In this document: in pieces, positions 54,580 to 62,929 of the stretch | How positions within the stretch are numbered: the first letter of the stretch is position 1 | How the letters are laid out: every line of letters starts with the position of its first letter | NCBI RefSeq assembly: GCF_009649955.1 | Contig: NZ_CP045875.1 | Location: 1,345,501 to 1,409,500 of the forward strand | Length of the DNA stretch: 64,000 nucleotides | Origin: Heliorestis convoluta | GTDB taxonomy: Bacteria > Bacillota > Desulfitobacteriia > Heliobacteriales > Heliobacteriaceae | Direction of reading: 5' to 3' | Notes under the pieces: model-generated | Database searches by the model: none | The model's input: only the letters and a program-made list of their open reading frames with translations | Told to the model about the DNA's origin: nothing | Position numbers and translations under genes: made by a program

Positions 54580-54810
54580 CATCATCTAATCCGTCAACTC
54601 ACCCTTATCTACCTTCACCCCCCGACCTGTTACCACCAACATAAAAAAAAGGGTTTCCAAGCAGTAGAACCTCTGGCCGCAAAGGCGCCAGAAAAGTTCA
54701 ATGCTCGGAAGCCCTTTATTTATATAGCATTTTCAAAAGCCTTACTTTTTTCCCCTTGACATCCGCTAATGGCTTAGAAGGTGGCAAGCGAAGCGTCCCC
54801 TTGCCATCTT
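54580..54810. repeat. rlmD-flank repeat, copy 3
   Basis: Flank CATCTAATCCGTCAACTCAC (54585 on) is shared with copy 4. Core hairpin 54649-54716 (AAGGGTTTCC...GGAAGCCCTT). Then 54742-54762 encodes, on the minus strand, MSRGKK and a stop, a remnant of the rlmD end. The second hairpin GGTGGCAAG...CTTGCCATC (54780-54808) is shared with copy 1. Confidence 0.85.
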
Positions 54811-54811
54811 C

Positions 54812-54846
54812 TTGATGAAAATTTGATGAAAACAATCCTGTAAGAT
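54812..54846 (+). promoter_or_regulatory. SARP-type tandem operator and -10 of the SLH gene
   Basis: Two head-to-tail 11-mers, TTGATGAAAAT (54812-54822) and TTGATGAAAAC (54823-54833), then 7 bp and the -10-like TAAGAT (54841-54846). No separate -35. The identical arrangement occurs at 57902-57936. Confidence 0.7.
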
Positions 54847-54915
54847 GAACTATGATTAAACGCTCCAAATGGAAGTCAAAGGATCAAAAACTCTATACAA
54901 GGGGTGAAAAGGAAA

Positions 54916-56415
54916 TTGCCAAATAAAAAAATAGTAAGTTTTTTCCTCACCCTAGCTCTGCTTGGTCCGCCATTGAATAGTGCTTTAGCGGAAGTGCATG
55001 ATAACATCCCATCAGCTACATCCATTGTTACCTTTACAACGATGTCTATACCTGAATCTTCAAGCAGTCCTCGCTCTTCTAATGAATCAGCACAGAATGA
55101 ATCGGCGCCTAGCGGTACAACTGAAAGTGCTACTGTTGTTATTGTCAACGGTGAAGAACAACTTGCTGGCATTGAAACTGTAAAAATGGAAGATAACAAA
55201 GTACTTGTCTCAATAGAAGTAGATGAAAATGTTATCAATCAAAAAATTACAGAAATTATTGAACAAAGAATGCTCCAACCTTTAGATGCACCACAACAGA
55301 ACATTGTAGAAATTCCTGTTAGTAATCAAAATGCTGATCAAATCGTTATCAACTTGACCCAAAATATGGTGAAAGCCATGGCCGATGAAGGCTTTAGACT
55401 CTCCATCAATAGCGGAAATACCAATTTTATCGTTCCTACACAAGAATTTGCACCTGAAGAAATTAGTAAAATTATTGGCACAACAGTAACAGATGTAACT
55501 GTCAACATCACCATAGAAAAAACAGATGCTCAGAAAACAGAAGAAATCAAGGAAAAAGCCAAAGAACAAGGTCTTGAAGTCTTAACGGCACCTATCCATT
55601 TTACCATTTCAGTAACAGGAAAGGATAGTCAAGGTCAGGTTCACAGCGTCAGGCTGTCTCAATATAGTCAATACACCCAACGGATAATCAAAATTCCCGA
55701 AGGTGTAGACTCATCCAAAATTACAACAGGGATTTATTACAATACTGATGGCTTTTTGTCCCACATCCCTACTGAAGTTTTTACCGACAACAATGGGAAC
55801 TGGTATGCTACAATGAATTCATTAACAGACTCAGACTATACCGTCGTCTATAACCCTGTAACTGTTGAAGCGGTTGCCAATCATTGGTCAAAAGACCATG
55901 TCAACGATATAGCATCCCGCTTGATTATCAAGAATCCTGCAACTTTTCAGCCCGACCAGGCTATTACGCGCGGTGAATTCGCCGAGTACATCACCAAGGC
56001 CCTAGGAATTTATCGTACTCAAAAAGCTCGAGAAGGTATTTTCAGTGACATAGAAAGCCATCACCCCCTGGGTGATGCAATTACCATTGCCTCTGATTAC
56101 AATCTTATACAAGGTTATCCCGATAGAACCTTCCGTTCCCATAATATCATTACACGCGAAGAAGCTATAAACTTATATGCTAGAGCCATGACAATCGTTG
56201 CCTTGGAAAAGGAACGGAATCAGCTTATTGAAAATTACAGTGACAAAGAAAAAATCTCCCCCTGGGCCTATGATGGCGTACACAAAGTCATCAGCGCTGG
56301 AATTTTTAAAGGAAAAACAAGCGAAACTATAAACCCACAAGATATTTTTACCTACGCAGAAGCAGCTACAGCCATTAGAAATCTTTTGACAGAAGCCACC
56401 TTGATCAATCAATAA
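54916..56415 (+). CDS. Exported SLH-domain surface protein, about 500 aa
   Basis: Signal peptide (NKKIVSFFLTLALLG...NSALAE), a Ser-rich stretch, a beta-rich middle with several similar strands (VVIVNGEEQLAGIE, IVINLTQNMVKAM), and three C-terminal SLH repeats: NHWSKDHVNDIASR, FSDIESHHPLGDAI and YSDKEKISPWAYDGV, each with an ITRGE/ITREE-type motif. Anchors to wall polymer. TTG 54916 follows AAGGGG by 11 bases; GTG 54904 is the alternative. It has the SARP-type operator 65-100 bp upstream and is the first surface gene of the 54-62 kb module. Confidence 0.87.
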   Translation: MPNKKIVSFFLTLALLGPPLNSALAEVHDNIPSATSIVTFTTMSIPESSSSPRSSNESAQNESAPSGTTESATVVIVNGEEQLAGIETVKMEDNKVLVSIEVDENVINQKITEIIEQRMLQPLDAPQQNIVEIPVSNQNADQIVINLTQNMVKAMADEGFRLSINSGNTNFIVPTQEFAPEEISKIIGTTVTDVTVNITIEKTDAQKTEEIKEKAKEQGLEVLTAPIHFTISVTGKDSQGQVHSVRLSQYSQYTQRIIKIPEGVDSSKITTGIYYNTDGFLSHIPTEVFTDNNGNWYATMNSLTDSDYTVVYNPVTVEAVANHWSKDHVNDIASRLIIKNPATFQPDQAITRGEFAEYITKALGIYRTQKAREGIFSDIESHHPLGDAITIASDYNLIQGYPDRTFRSHNIITREEAINLYARAMTIVALEKERNQLIENYSDKEKISPWAYDGVHKVISAGIFKGKTSETINPQDIFTYAEAATAIRNLLTEATLINQ

Positions 56416-56436
56416 GAAAAAATGAAAAATGAATCA

Positions 56437-56550
56437 AAAAGCCCCTGAAGCTGGCAAAATGATATGCTCCCCTTGTGGTAGACAGTTAAAATAAAAAAAC
56501 TGTCCACCATAAGGAGGAGCATATCAAAAAGGCCGATCAGTGGCTTTTTC
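56437..56550. repeat. Large palindrome: MITE-like insert inside a terminator
   Basis: Inner arms GATATGCTCC-x-CTT-x-TGGTAGACAGTT (56461-56487) and their complement (56498-56525) around an 11-nt A-rich loop. Outer arms AAAAAGCC-c-CTGA (56437-56449) pair with TCAG-t-GGCTTTTT (56537-56549), which would be an ordinary terminator for the SLH gene without the insert. Confidence 0.65.
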
Positions 56551-56707
56551 TATTACTTCTTTCCATTTCTTTTTTTTTTACCAACTGTCGATGGTAAAAT
56601 AGAGTATAGTAAAAGTGGACCATGAGGCTTCCTATCAACAGCAGTCCTACGACAGGGACGATAGTTACATGGTATTTCCCCGTAGATAGACACAGGAGGG
56701 AGCAAAA

Positions 56708-57814
56708 GTGATCTCGGCAATACTTATAGATGATATGAGACCAGCTCTGCGGGAGCTGGAATATTTACTGAAAAAGTATCCAGACATTTTTATTACAGGC
56801 GTCTACACAGATCCCATAACAGCCCTTGAGAAGGTTGGGGAACAAAAGCCCCAAGTTGTTTTTCTAGATATTCACATGCCCCAACTACAAGGCATCGATG
56901 CTGGCTCAAAGATATTAGATTTAAGTCCCCAGACAGATATTGTCTTTGTAACGGCCTTCGATCAGTATGCTTTAGAAGCTTTTGAACTCCATGCGCTGGA
57001 CTATTTGCTAAAGCCGATTGACGAAAAACGCTTGGAAAAGACGATTGCCCGTTTGCGTCAGAAGAGTTACATGTCCAAGGAGCAACCAGCAAAAAATTTG
57101 CTCATCCGTTGCTTCGGGCGCTTTCAGCTACGCTGGTACGGCCAGGTACCTGTTAAGTGGCGCTCAGAAAAAAACCGAGAGCTTTTTGCCTATCTGCTAC
57201 AAAATGCAGAGCGGAGTATCTCAAAAGATGAGCTCTTAGATCAGCTTTGGCCAGAAGGAGACCATACAAAAGCCCTTCGTCAGCTCTATAATGGCATTTA
57301 CTATATTCGCAAGACTTTGCAGGACTACGGGATCGATCACAGCCTGATTAGCATCGACAGCACCTATAACTTGAATCTCGGGCCGGTTGATCTAGATGTG
57401 AGCTATTATGATGAATTTGAAAAGGGCCATTATACTGAAAGCATCGAGGCGCTAGAAGGATTAGAGGCTCTTTATCAGGGCGATTATTTGGAAACTGAAT
57501 ATTATTCATGGGCTGATTTTGAGAGAGAGAGACTGAGTATTTTGCACCTGCAATGCCTGACCAAGCTTGCCCAGCTCTACCTTAAACAAAAGGACTTTGC
57601 CAAAGCAGAAAGCAAATTGCTCAAAGCCTATAGGAGAAACCCCTATGAAGAAAGGGTTACGGAGCTTTTGCTCAGACTTTACATAATAACAGGAGAAAAA
57701 ACAAAAGCCATCAAGCAGTTTGAAGCTTATTCTACGTTGATAAAGGATGAACTTGGGATCAAGCCCAGCCAAGAGCTCGTTGCGCTGTACCAAGTAGTAA
57801 CAGATAAAAGATAA
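56708..57814 (+). CDS. Response regulator with SARP/BTAD output domain
   Basis: REC domain 1-120: LIDD acidic pair, Asp54 in VFLDIHMP, Thr in VFVTAFDQY, Lys in LLKPIDEKR, close to LytTR-type regulators. Residues 135-235: winged helix of the OmpR/SARP kind (LLIRCFGRFQLRWYG, KWRSEKNRELFAYLL, SISKDELLDQLWPEG). Residues 240-368: BTAD helical domain (YQGDYLETEYYSWADFERER, YIITGEKTKAIKQFEAY, LIKDELGIKPSQE). SARP domains bind tandem direct repeats of 11-bp period; two such sites lie upstream (54812) and downstream (57902). GTG start, AGGAGG nine bases before. Probable partner: the kinase at 59535-62627. Confidence 0.9.
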   Translation: MISAILIDDMRPALRELEYLLKKYPDIFITGVYTDPITALEKVGEQKPQVVFLDIHMPQLQGIDAGSKILDLSPQTDIVFVTAFDQYALEAFELHALDYLLKPIDEKRLEKTIARLRQKSYMSKEQPAKNLLIRCFGRFQLRWYGQVPVKWRSEKNRELFAYLLQNAERSISKDELLDQLWPEGDHTKALRQLYNGIYYIRKTLQDYGIDHSLISIDSTYNLNLGPVDLDVSYYDEFEKGHYTESIEALEGLEALYQGDYLETEYYSWADFERERLSILHLQCLTKLAQLYLKQKDFAKAESKLLKAYRRNPYEERVTELLLRLYIITGEKTKAIKQFEAYSTLIKDELGIKPSQELVALYQVVTDKR

Positions 57815-57851
57815 GCTTGAACTAGAATGAAAATGCAATATCTCTTTTGGG

Positions 57852-57891
57852 AGCCCTCGGTCTGTTACGTTTGGCAGCTGGGCTTTTTTTT
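57852..57891 (+). terminator. Terminator of the response-regulator gene
   Basis: AGCCC and GGGCT close an imperfect stem, followed by eight T. Ten bp later the SARP-type operator begins. Confidence 0.55.
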
Positions 57892-57901
57892 ATAAGCTTT
57901 T

Positions 57902-57936
57902 TTGATGAAAATTTGATGAAAACGTCTTGGTAGAAT
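57902..57936 (+). promoter_or_regulatory. SARP-type tandem operator and -10 of the secreted-protein operon
   Basis: TTGATGAAAAT (57902-57912) and TTGATGAAAAC (57913-57923), then 7 bp and TAGAAT (57931-57936). Same sequence and spacing as at 54812-54846; the sequences on either side differ. Confidence 0.7.
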
Positions 57937-57955
57937 CAAGTTAATTCCTGTACCT

Positions 57956-58012
57956 GCTTTGCTCAGCACAACGGGATAAGCTGTAAAACACGTACGCAGA
58001 GTAGAGCAAAGC
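57956..58012 (+). promoter_or_regulatory. Leader hairpin of the secreted-protein operon
   Basis: GCTTTGCTC (57956-57964) pairs with GAGCAAAGC (58004-58012), enclosing 39 nt with a smaller AGC/GCT pair. It starts about 13 nt after the expected transcription start and may stabilise the mRNA or regulate it. Confidence 0.45.
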
Positions 58013-58119
58013 AACTAAGCAAAGATTTTCCATTATTGACCGGGAAGGAGGAGGTGAGTGTAGTATTGTTCTTTCCACGGCAACCTTTGCATACTTTTTG
58101 AAAAGGAGAGATCTTTTCC

Positions 58120-58614
58120 GTGAAAAAGTTAATCATTGTTATAGCAACTTTATTTCTGGTCTTTTCGGTTGCAGGAGCAGCTTCCGCAGCAACAGCTGAC
58201 AGCACAGTAACGTTCAGAACTGAAAGTGCAGCTGTGGGTATGTCCGTAGGCGATGTAGATGTAGGTGTAGTTAAATTTGGAGATTTCGAAACTGGTACTA
58301 TTGGTCTAACATTTACAAATATAGCCATTGATTACAATCTTAAAGCATCGGTAGAACCAGGTGATCCTAATGATTGGGGAGAACTAGGTTTAACATTAAT
58401 AACGGATGATAGCATTCCTCTTGCAGGTCAAGTGGCTATTAATTTTGCAACACAACAGAGTGCAGGTTCTCCGAGGGTGGTAACAACTATTGCTGAAGGA
58501 ACTACAAGCCGTAATATAGACTTTGAGCTAACATTAGGCCCCCGTGGTTCAGTGCCCTATGATACAGAATTTGACATAAAAGTTGATTGGGAGTTACAAC
58601 CAGTGAATTTTTAA
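58120..58614 (+). CDS. Small secreted beta-rich protein
   Basis: Signal peptide KKLIIVIATLFLVFSVAGAA with ASAAT cleavage. Mature part about 140 residues, Thr/Val/Gly-rich, no Cys, strand-like pattern (STVTFRTESAAVGMSVGDVD, TGTIGLTFTNIAIDYNL, SRNIDFELTLGPRGSV), similar in style to WxL- or pilin-like wall proteins, yet no family is recognised. GTG start 11 bases after AAGGAG. First gene after the second SARP-type site. Confidence 0.72.
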   Translation: MKKLIIVIATLFLVFSVAGAASAATADSTVTFRTESAAVGMSVGDVDVGVVKFGDFETGTIGLTFTNIAIDYNLKASVEPGDPNDWGELGLTLITDDSIPLAGQVAINFATQQSAGSPRVVTTIAEGTTSRNIDFELTLGPRGSVPYDTEFDIKVDWELQPVNF

Positions 58615-58619
58615 GATAA

Positions 58620-58656
58620 ACCCATCTCAAAGAAAAAAGTTTGAGATGGGTCCTTT
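58620..58656 (+). terminator. Hairpin between the two secreted-protein genes
   Basis: ACCCATCTCAAA and TTTGAGATGGGT form a 12-bp perfect stem followed by CCTTTTT. It may attenuate the downstream gene, so that the first protein is made in excess. Confidence 0.8.
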
Positions 58657-58696
58657 TTGTACGCTGACACCAATTGTTCCATAAGGAGTGGCTAAA

Positions 58697-59560
58697 TTGA
58701 GAAAAAAAACATTTTTTACAATGCTATTATTCTTTTTTTTAATACCCCTTCATGCTCATGCAGATGAGGGCAAAGGTTTTTTAGTCGGCCCATCAAGAAT
58801 TGAAGCAGAGCAACCTTTAACACCTGGGAACACTTATCATCTTCCTCCTCACACCGTATACAATAACACAGCCAACAAGATGCAGGTAACCGTCAGTATA
58901 AATGAACAAGGGGAGGGCTTACTGGCCCCTCCGAAGTGGTTTGAACACACTCCCGCCAATCAAGAGGTACTGTCAGGAGAAACAGGCGAATTTGCAAGCA
59001 CGATAACAGTACCAAAAGATGCTGAACCAGGCCATTACATCGCATGGTTCAGGTTTTACGGCGAACCGTCACAAAGGGGTGCTTTTACACACACTTTTGC
59101 TTTGAGCGTTCCTTTTTTGTTTGAAGTGTTACATGCCGAACAGGCCGATTCTACTGCGAGTTATACGGAACAAGAAATTATTTTGGAAATAGGTTCAAGT
59201 ACAGCCATTGTTCAGGGTAAAGAGTTCACCCTTGATGCACCGCCCTATATAAACTCTGCAACTTCTAGAACCATGGTACCCCTTCGATATGTTAGTGAAC
59301 AGTTGCAAGCTGTGGTGCAGTGGGTACCAGAATCACAGCAGGTAATCATCCATACCGAAGAAGTAGAAATTGTTTTAGCCAAGGATTCTGAAAGAGTTCT
59401 TATAAATGGCGTCGAATTCACCTTAGACAGTCCATTAGCAATCAAAAACGGTAGAGCTTTTGTTCCGTTACGATTTGTAAGCGAGGTCTTAGATGCTACT
59501 GTGCAATGGAAAGCCGAAGAACAGCGTATCATTATTAAAAGGGTGTCGTTAAGGGGATAG
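58697..59560 (+). CDS. Secreted protein with two copper-amine-oxidase-N-like domains
   Basis: Signal peptide RKKTFFTMLLFFFLIPLHAHA. Residues 30-150 form an immunoglobulin-like, DUF916-type region (GPSRIEAEQPLTPGNTYHLP, AEPGHYIAWFRFYG). C-terminal 120 residues: two CuAO_N1 repeats (SRTMVPLRYVSEQLQAVVQW, GRAFVPLRFVSEVLDATVQW), domains common in clostridial wall proteins. TTG 58697 is eight bases after AAGGAG. Its 3' end overlaps the convergent kinase gene by 26 bp. Confidence 0.8.
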   Translation: MRKKTFFTMLLFFFLIPLHAHADEGKGFLVGPSRIEAEQPLTPGNTYHLPPHTVYNNTANKMQVTVSINEQGEGLLAPPKWFEHTPANQEVLSGETGEFASTITVPKDAEPGHYIAWFRFYGEPSQRGAFTHTFALSVPFLFEVLHAEQADSTASYTEQEIILEIGSSTAIVQGKEFTLDAPPYINSATSRTMVPLRYVSEQLQAVVQWVPESQQVIIHTEEVEIVLAKDSERVLINGVEFTLDSPLAIKNGRAFVPLRFVSEVLDATVQWKAEEQRIIIKRVSLRG

Positions 59561-62500
59561 ACCAAGTAACCTCTGTACCCCTATTGGGACTGCTACTGAT
59601 TTGAAGGCCTTTTCCATAAAGCTTCTTAAGCCTGTTGTCTATATTGGACAGACCAATACCGCCTTCTGACTCATCTGTAAAAAGACTTCTTAATTTATCC
59701 TGCTCCATCCCTACACCATCATCTTTTACCTGAAAGAGCAACATCTCTTTATCCTTTTTGATAGAGATTTCAACTCGACCTCCTTCTCTTTTTGGCAGTA
59801 TACCGTGGAGTATGGCATTTTCCACCACTGGTTGCAGCATCAATATGGGGACTTTAACCTCTGCGTCATCGGGATAGCAAAGGCTCACTTCAAGGCGTTC
59901 CTCATGCTGTGCCTTTTCTATATGCAGGTATGCCTTTACCAGCTCAATTTCTTGCTTTAAAGGGACAACCTGGCTTAATCCCTTAAAGTCGAAGCTACAC
60001 CTAAGATAATTGCTGAAATCCACCAAAAGCTTTCTCGCCTGCTCCACGTCATAACGGGAGATGGAAATGAAGGTATTGATGGCATTGTATAAGAAATGAG
60101 GCTTAATCTGAGCTTGTAAAAAGGCCAACTCGGAAGCGATTGACTTGTCCACTGACTGTTTTAGCTGAATAAGGATATTTACTCTTGCCAGAAGCTCTTC
60201 TGTATCAAAGGGCTTGGCAAGATAGTCATTGGCACCAGATTCTATACCCATTACGATATCCTGCGTTGAGGTCCTAGCTGTCAACATCAAAATAGGTATC
60301 TCAGAAATTGTATAATTCTTCCTAATCTTACGGCAGATCTCATAGCCTGACAATCCTGGCATCATGACGTCAAGAATAATGAGAGATAAATTTTTTTCCC
60401 TTTTAAATTCTTCGAAGAAAGACTCACTGGAAGTAACTGCGGTAATTGCGTAGTTTTCCATTTTTAGAATATTGGTAAGAGCCATCAGATTGGCTTCATT
60501 ATCATCTAGCACCATAATCTTAGGACCCCTCCCCTGATGTCTGAAGGGGAATTCATCAATATACGTTTGGTTGTATCCAGCAGCTATTTCTTCTGCTGTT
60601 TCAAACTTCCATTCTTTCTCCTTGGAAGATGAAAGTTCCGTTGAGACTGGTACAGTAACATAGAATTTTGAACCTTCTCCAACTTTAGATGCAACCCATA
60701 TTTTTCCGCCATGGGCTTCAACCAGATATCCAGTAATAGGAAGCCCCAGTCCTGTACCTCTGTTTTTTCTAGTAAGGGAATCTTCCAGCTGTAAAAAGTG
60801 TTGAAATATTTCGTTAAGCTTGTCGTCGGGAATGCCGATTCCTGTATCCTCCACACAAATTTCCACCATTTCACCCGTTTTGGTAGCTGATACTTTGATG
60901 TATCCTGCTTCAGTGAATTTTATAGCATTGCCCATAAGATTGTACAGAATCTGCAGCAATCTGTTTTCATCCACATAAATATAGGGGAGGTCATCAGGAA
61001 TGTCTATCAACATTTCTATCCTTTCAGATTTATTTAACCCTCCAAGGACTTTTACAACACCTTCAACAGTGCGTTTCAGATTCACAGGCTGAGGTGTCAA
61101 TTTTAGATCAAAGTTTTTGATTTTGGCATAATCTAGAATGTCATTGATCAAATTGGTAAGACGTTTACCACTACTTATAATCGTGTCAAGAGCTGCCTTC
61201 TGGTTTTTATTGACAACCCCTTCGGATCCTCTAGATACTCCGTCTGCAATGCTTATCATAGCATTGAGGGGTGTCCTCAGTTCATGAGAAGTATTGGCAA
61301 GAAATTCATCCTTTAGCTTGTCTAGCTTCATTAGCTTTTCCGACAACATTTTTGTGTCTTGAAAGGCTTGTGAAAATCTTCTTGCCAGAATAAAGGCATT
61401 TAAGAACAGCATAATTAAAAATCCCAGGGATGAAAATTCACCAAAACCATGAAATATGATGTTGTTATGGTAAAGTATGTCATGAACACCAACCAATACA
61501 CCGATAAAAGTTCCAATTAGTATAAGGATAGAGTCGCTCTTTAAATTCGAATAGGCTTTTATAGTGCAAGTTATTGTATAAAGAACTATAACCAATACTA
61601 TAGCTTCAGCAAAAAAAGCAAGCTTTGTGAATAAGCTTATGGGTATTAACACCGTAACTATGGACATTACAAAGGCATAAAGTACAAATGCCCTAAGCAC
61701 CTTTTTTGAAAATTGTTCTGGAAAAAGCTTGCCTATAAGCAGGGCAAAGACAACTGGAAACCAGTAAGCTGAAAGGTAATCTATGGTAACTTTATGGTAA
61801 TAGGTAATCCAGGTGAAAATATTGCTTATAGAGTAATCCCCATATATTACAACCCTTGCCATAGCAATAATACACAACAAAACAAAGTATAAGCTGCTCT
61901 TATCCTCCCGTCTCATAGAGAAAATGCTAAGATAATAGAGTGCCATAATAAAGAATGCTCCAATTAAGAACAAATCTTTATAGGCTATATTTCGGTCATA
62001 TGCTTTAATGCCATCTACAGAACCCATATAGATGGGATACCAAAGACCTCCACGAGCATAAGAAAAATTTGAAACCTGAATAATAATATCAAAATTACTT
62101 GTTTGTGGAGTGAAATCAAAAGTAACAGGTCGGTATTCTGGTATAAAGTTAGCTTTGTTCGCACTGACTTGACCATTCGACGCAAGCAATTGATCATCTA
62201 TGTAAAGACTATAGGCAGTGGAAACTGTAGGCATTCTTATAGATAGGGGTTGTCCTTCATGAGCGTTGATAACTTTCAATCTATAAGTTGCATATCCAAA
62301 GCCCGGCAGGTTCTTGTCATTGACTGTATAAGCATTCCATACTTTAGGTACTTGGGCCATCAAATCAGGTTCTACGTTGTTATTATGATTATGAAGATCA
62401 TCGTAAGTAAGCAGTTTTGACCAGTAAAATTCCCATTCACCATTAAGGCTCATCATGCTATCATCGGTACTTGGATTCCAACCAGCAAGGTCTAGAGTAC

Positions 62501-62627
62501 CGTCGTCAATGTTTTTTAGGGGATTGTAACCTTTTGCAAGTATGTAAAATGACCCCAATAGTAGGCTAACAATAATGAAACTCACTATGGCTTGTCTGTA
62601 TATTTTTTTATTTTTGAATAATCTCAA
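59535..62627 (-). CDS. 7TM hybrid sensor kinase with two transmitter modules
   Basis: 1030 residues. N-terminal helix (12-31); extracytoplasmic jelly-roll domain of the 7TMR-DISM type (about 45-205; LNGEWEFYW, PGFGYATYRLKV, YSLYIDDQLLASNG); seven helices (about 215-420); HisKA with His448 in TSHELRTP; HATPase with LMGNAIKFT, DTGIGIP and GTGLGLPI; REC with Asp753 in IILDVMMP; then a LytS/YehU-type kinase with His844 in AQIKPHFLYNAIN and a second ATPase (VENAILHG, DDGVGMEQ, GGIGLSNI). All key residues are intact. Likely signals to the REC-SARP regulator at 56708; the LytS-type end suits its LytTR-like REC. Confidence 0.93.
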   Translation of the reverse strand: MRLFKNKKIYRQAIVSFIIVSLLLGSFYILAKGYNPLKNIDDGTLDLAGWNPSTDDSMMSLNGEWEFYWSKLLTYDDLHNHNNNVEPDLMAQVPKVWNAYTVNDKNLPGFGYATYRLKVINAHEGQPLSIRMPTVSTAYSLYIDDQLLASNGQVSANKANFIPEYRPVTFDFTPQTSNFDIIIQVSNFSYARGGLWYPIYMGSVDGIKAYDRNIAYKDLFLIGAFFIMALYYLSIFSMRREDKSSLYFVLLCIIAMARVVIYGDYSISNIFTWITYYHKVTIDYLSAYWFPVVFALLIGKLFPEQFSKKVLRAFVLYAFVMSIVTVLIPISLFTKLAFFAEAIVLVIVLYTITCTIKAYSNLKSDSILILIGTFIGVLVGVHDILYHNNIIFHGFGEFSSLGFLIMLFLNAFILARRFSQAFQDTKMLSEKLMKLDKLKDEFLANTSHELRTPLNAMISIADGVSRGSEGVVNKNQKAALDTIISSGKRLTNLINDILDYAKIKNFDLKLTPQPVNLKRTVEGVVKVLGGLNKSERIEMLIDIPDDLPYIYVDENRLLQILYNLMGNAIKFTEAGYIKVSATKTGEMVEICVEDTGIGIPDDKLNEIFQHFLQLEDSLTRKNRGTGLGLPITGYLVEAHGGKIWVASKVGEGSKFYVTVPVSTELSSSKEKEWKFETAEEIAAGYNQTYIDEFPFRHQGRGPKIMVLDDNEANLMALTNILKMENYAITAVTSSESFFEEFKREKNLSLIILDVMMPGLSGYEICRKIRKNYTISEIPILMLTARTSTQDIVMGIESGANDYLAKPFDTEELLARVNILIQLKQSVDKSIASELAFLQAQIKPHFLYNAINTFISISRYDVEQARKLLVDFSNYLRCSFDFKGLSQVVPLKQEIELVKAYLHIEKAQHEERLEVSLCYPDDAEVKVPILMLQPVVENAILHGILPKREGGRVEISIKKDKEMLLFQVKDDGVGMEQDKLRSLFTDESEGGIGLSNIDNRLKKLYGKGLQISSSPNRGTEVTWSIPLTTPF

Positions 62628-62657
62628 AGTGCCACCTCACTTCTAGGCTCAGCACCA

Positions 62658-62697
62658 ATAAAAAAACATCTCATGTGACTTTTATAGCACGAGATGT
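62658..62697 (-). terminator. Terminator after the MNT/HEPN copy B locus
   Basis: ACATCTCATG and CACGAGATGT pair with one mismatch; on the minus strand TTTTTT follows. It separates the relic from the kinase gene. Confidence 0.65.
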
Positions 62698-62772
62698 TTC
62701 TTCTGCATTATTCTCTATTTCCCTTCTTTTGCAAGCAAAGTGTCCTCCTGTCACCGACGCCTGCCCATCGAT

Positions 62773-62929
62773 TTACTCTTCTTGTGCCGTTCTTGGAGCT
62801 ATATTTACAATAAAATCTCTAACAAATTATTTCGATAGGAACAGGCTGCATCTTAAGAAGATACTCTGCACTCATTAAATCCATTTCTGCAAACTTTCGC
62901 CATTCCTTTGCACTTGTTACATTATCCAT
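62773..62929 (-). pseudogene. HEPN toxin gene, internally deleted (copy B)
   Basis: ATG 62929 overlaps the MNT stop by eight bases. The first 36 residues are a good HEPN start: SAKEWRKFAEMDLMSAEYLL then KMQPVPIEIIC, followed by a stop and, in another frame, the last 15 residues RDFIVNIAPRTAQEE, matching copy A. The middle with the catalytic R-x4-6-H is missing. Confidence 0.75.

Noticed and set aside
57956-58080. c-di-GMP or other riboswitch in the leader of the secreted-protein operon
   Set aside because: A stem is present, but the conserved core bases of GEMM and other classes that I know are not there.
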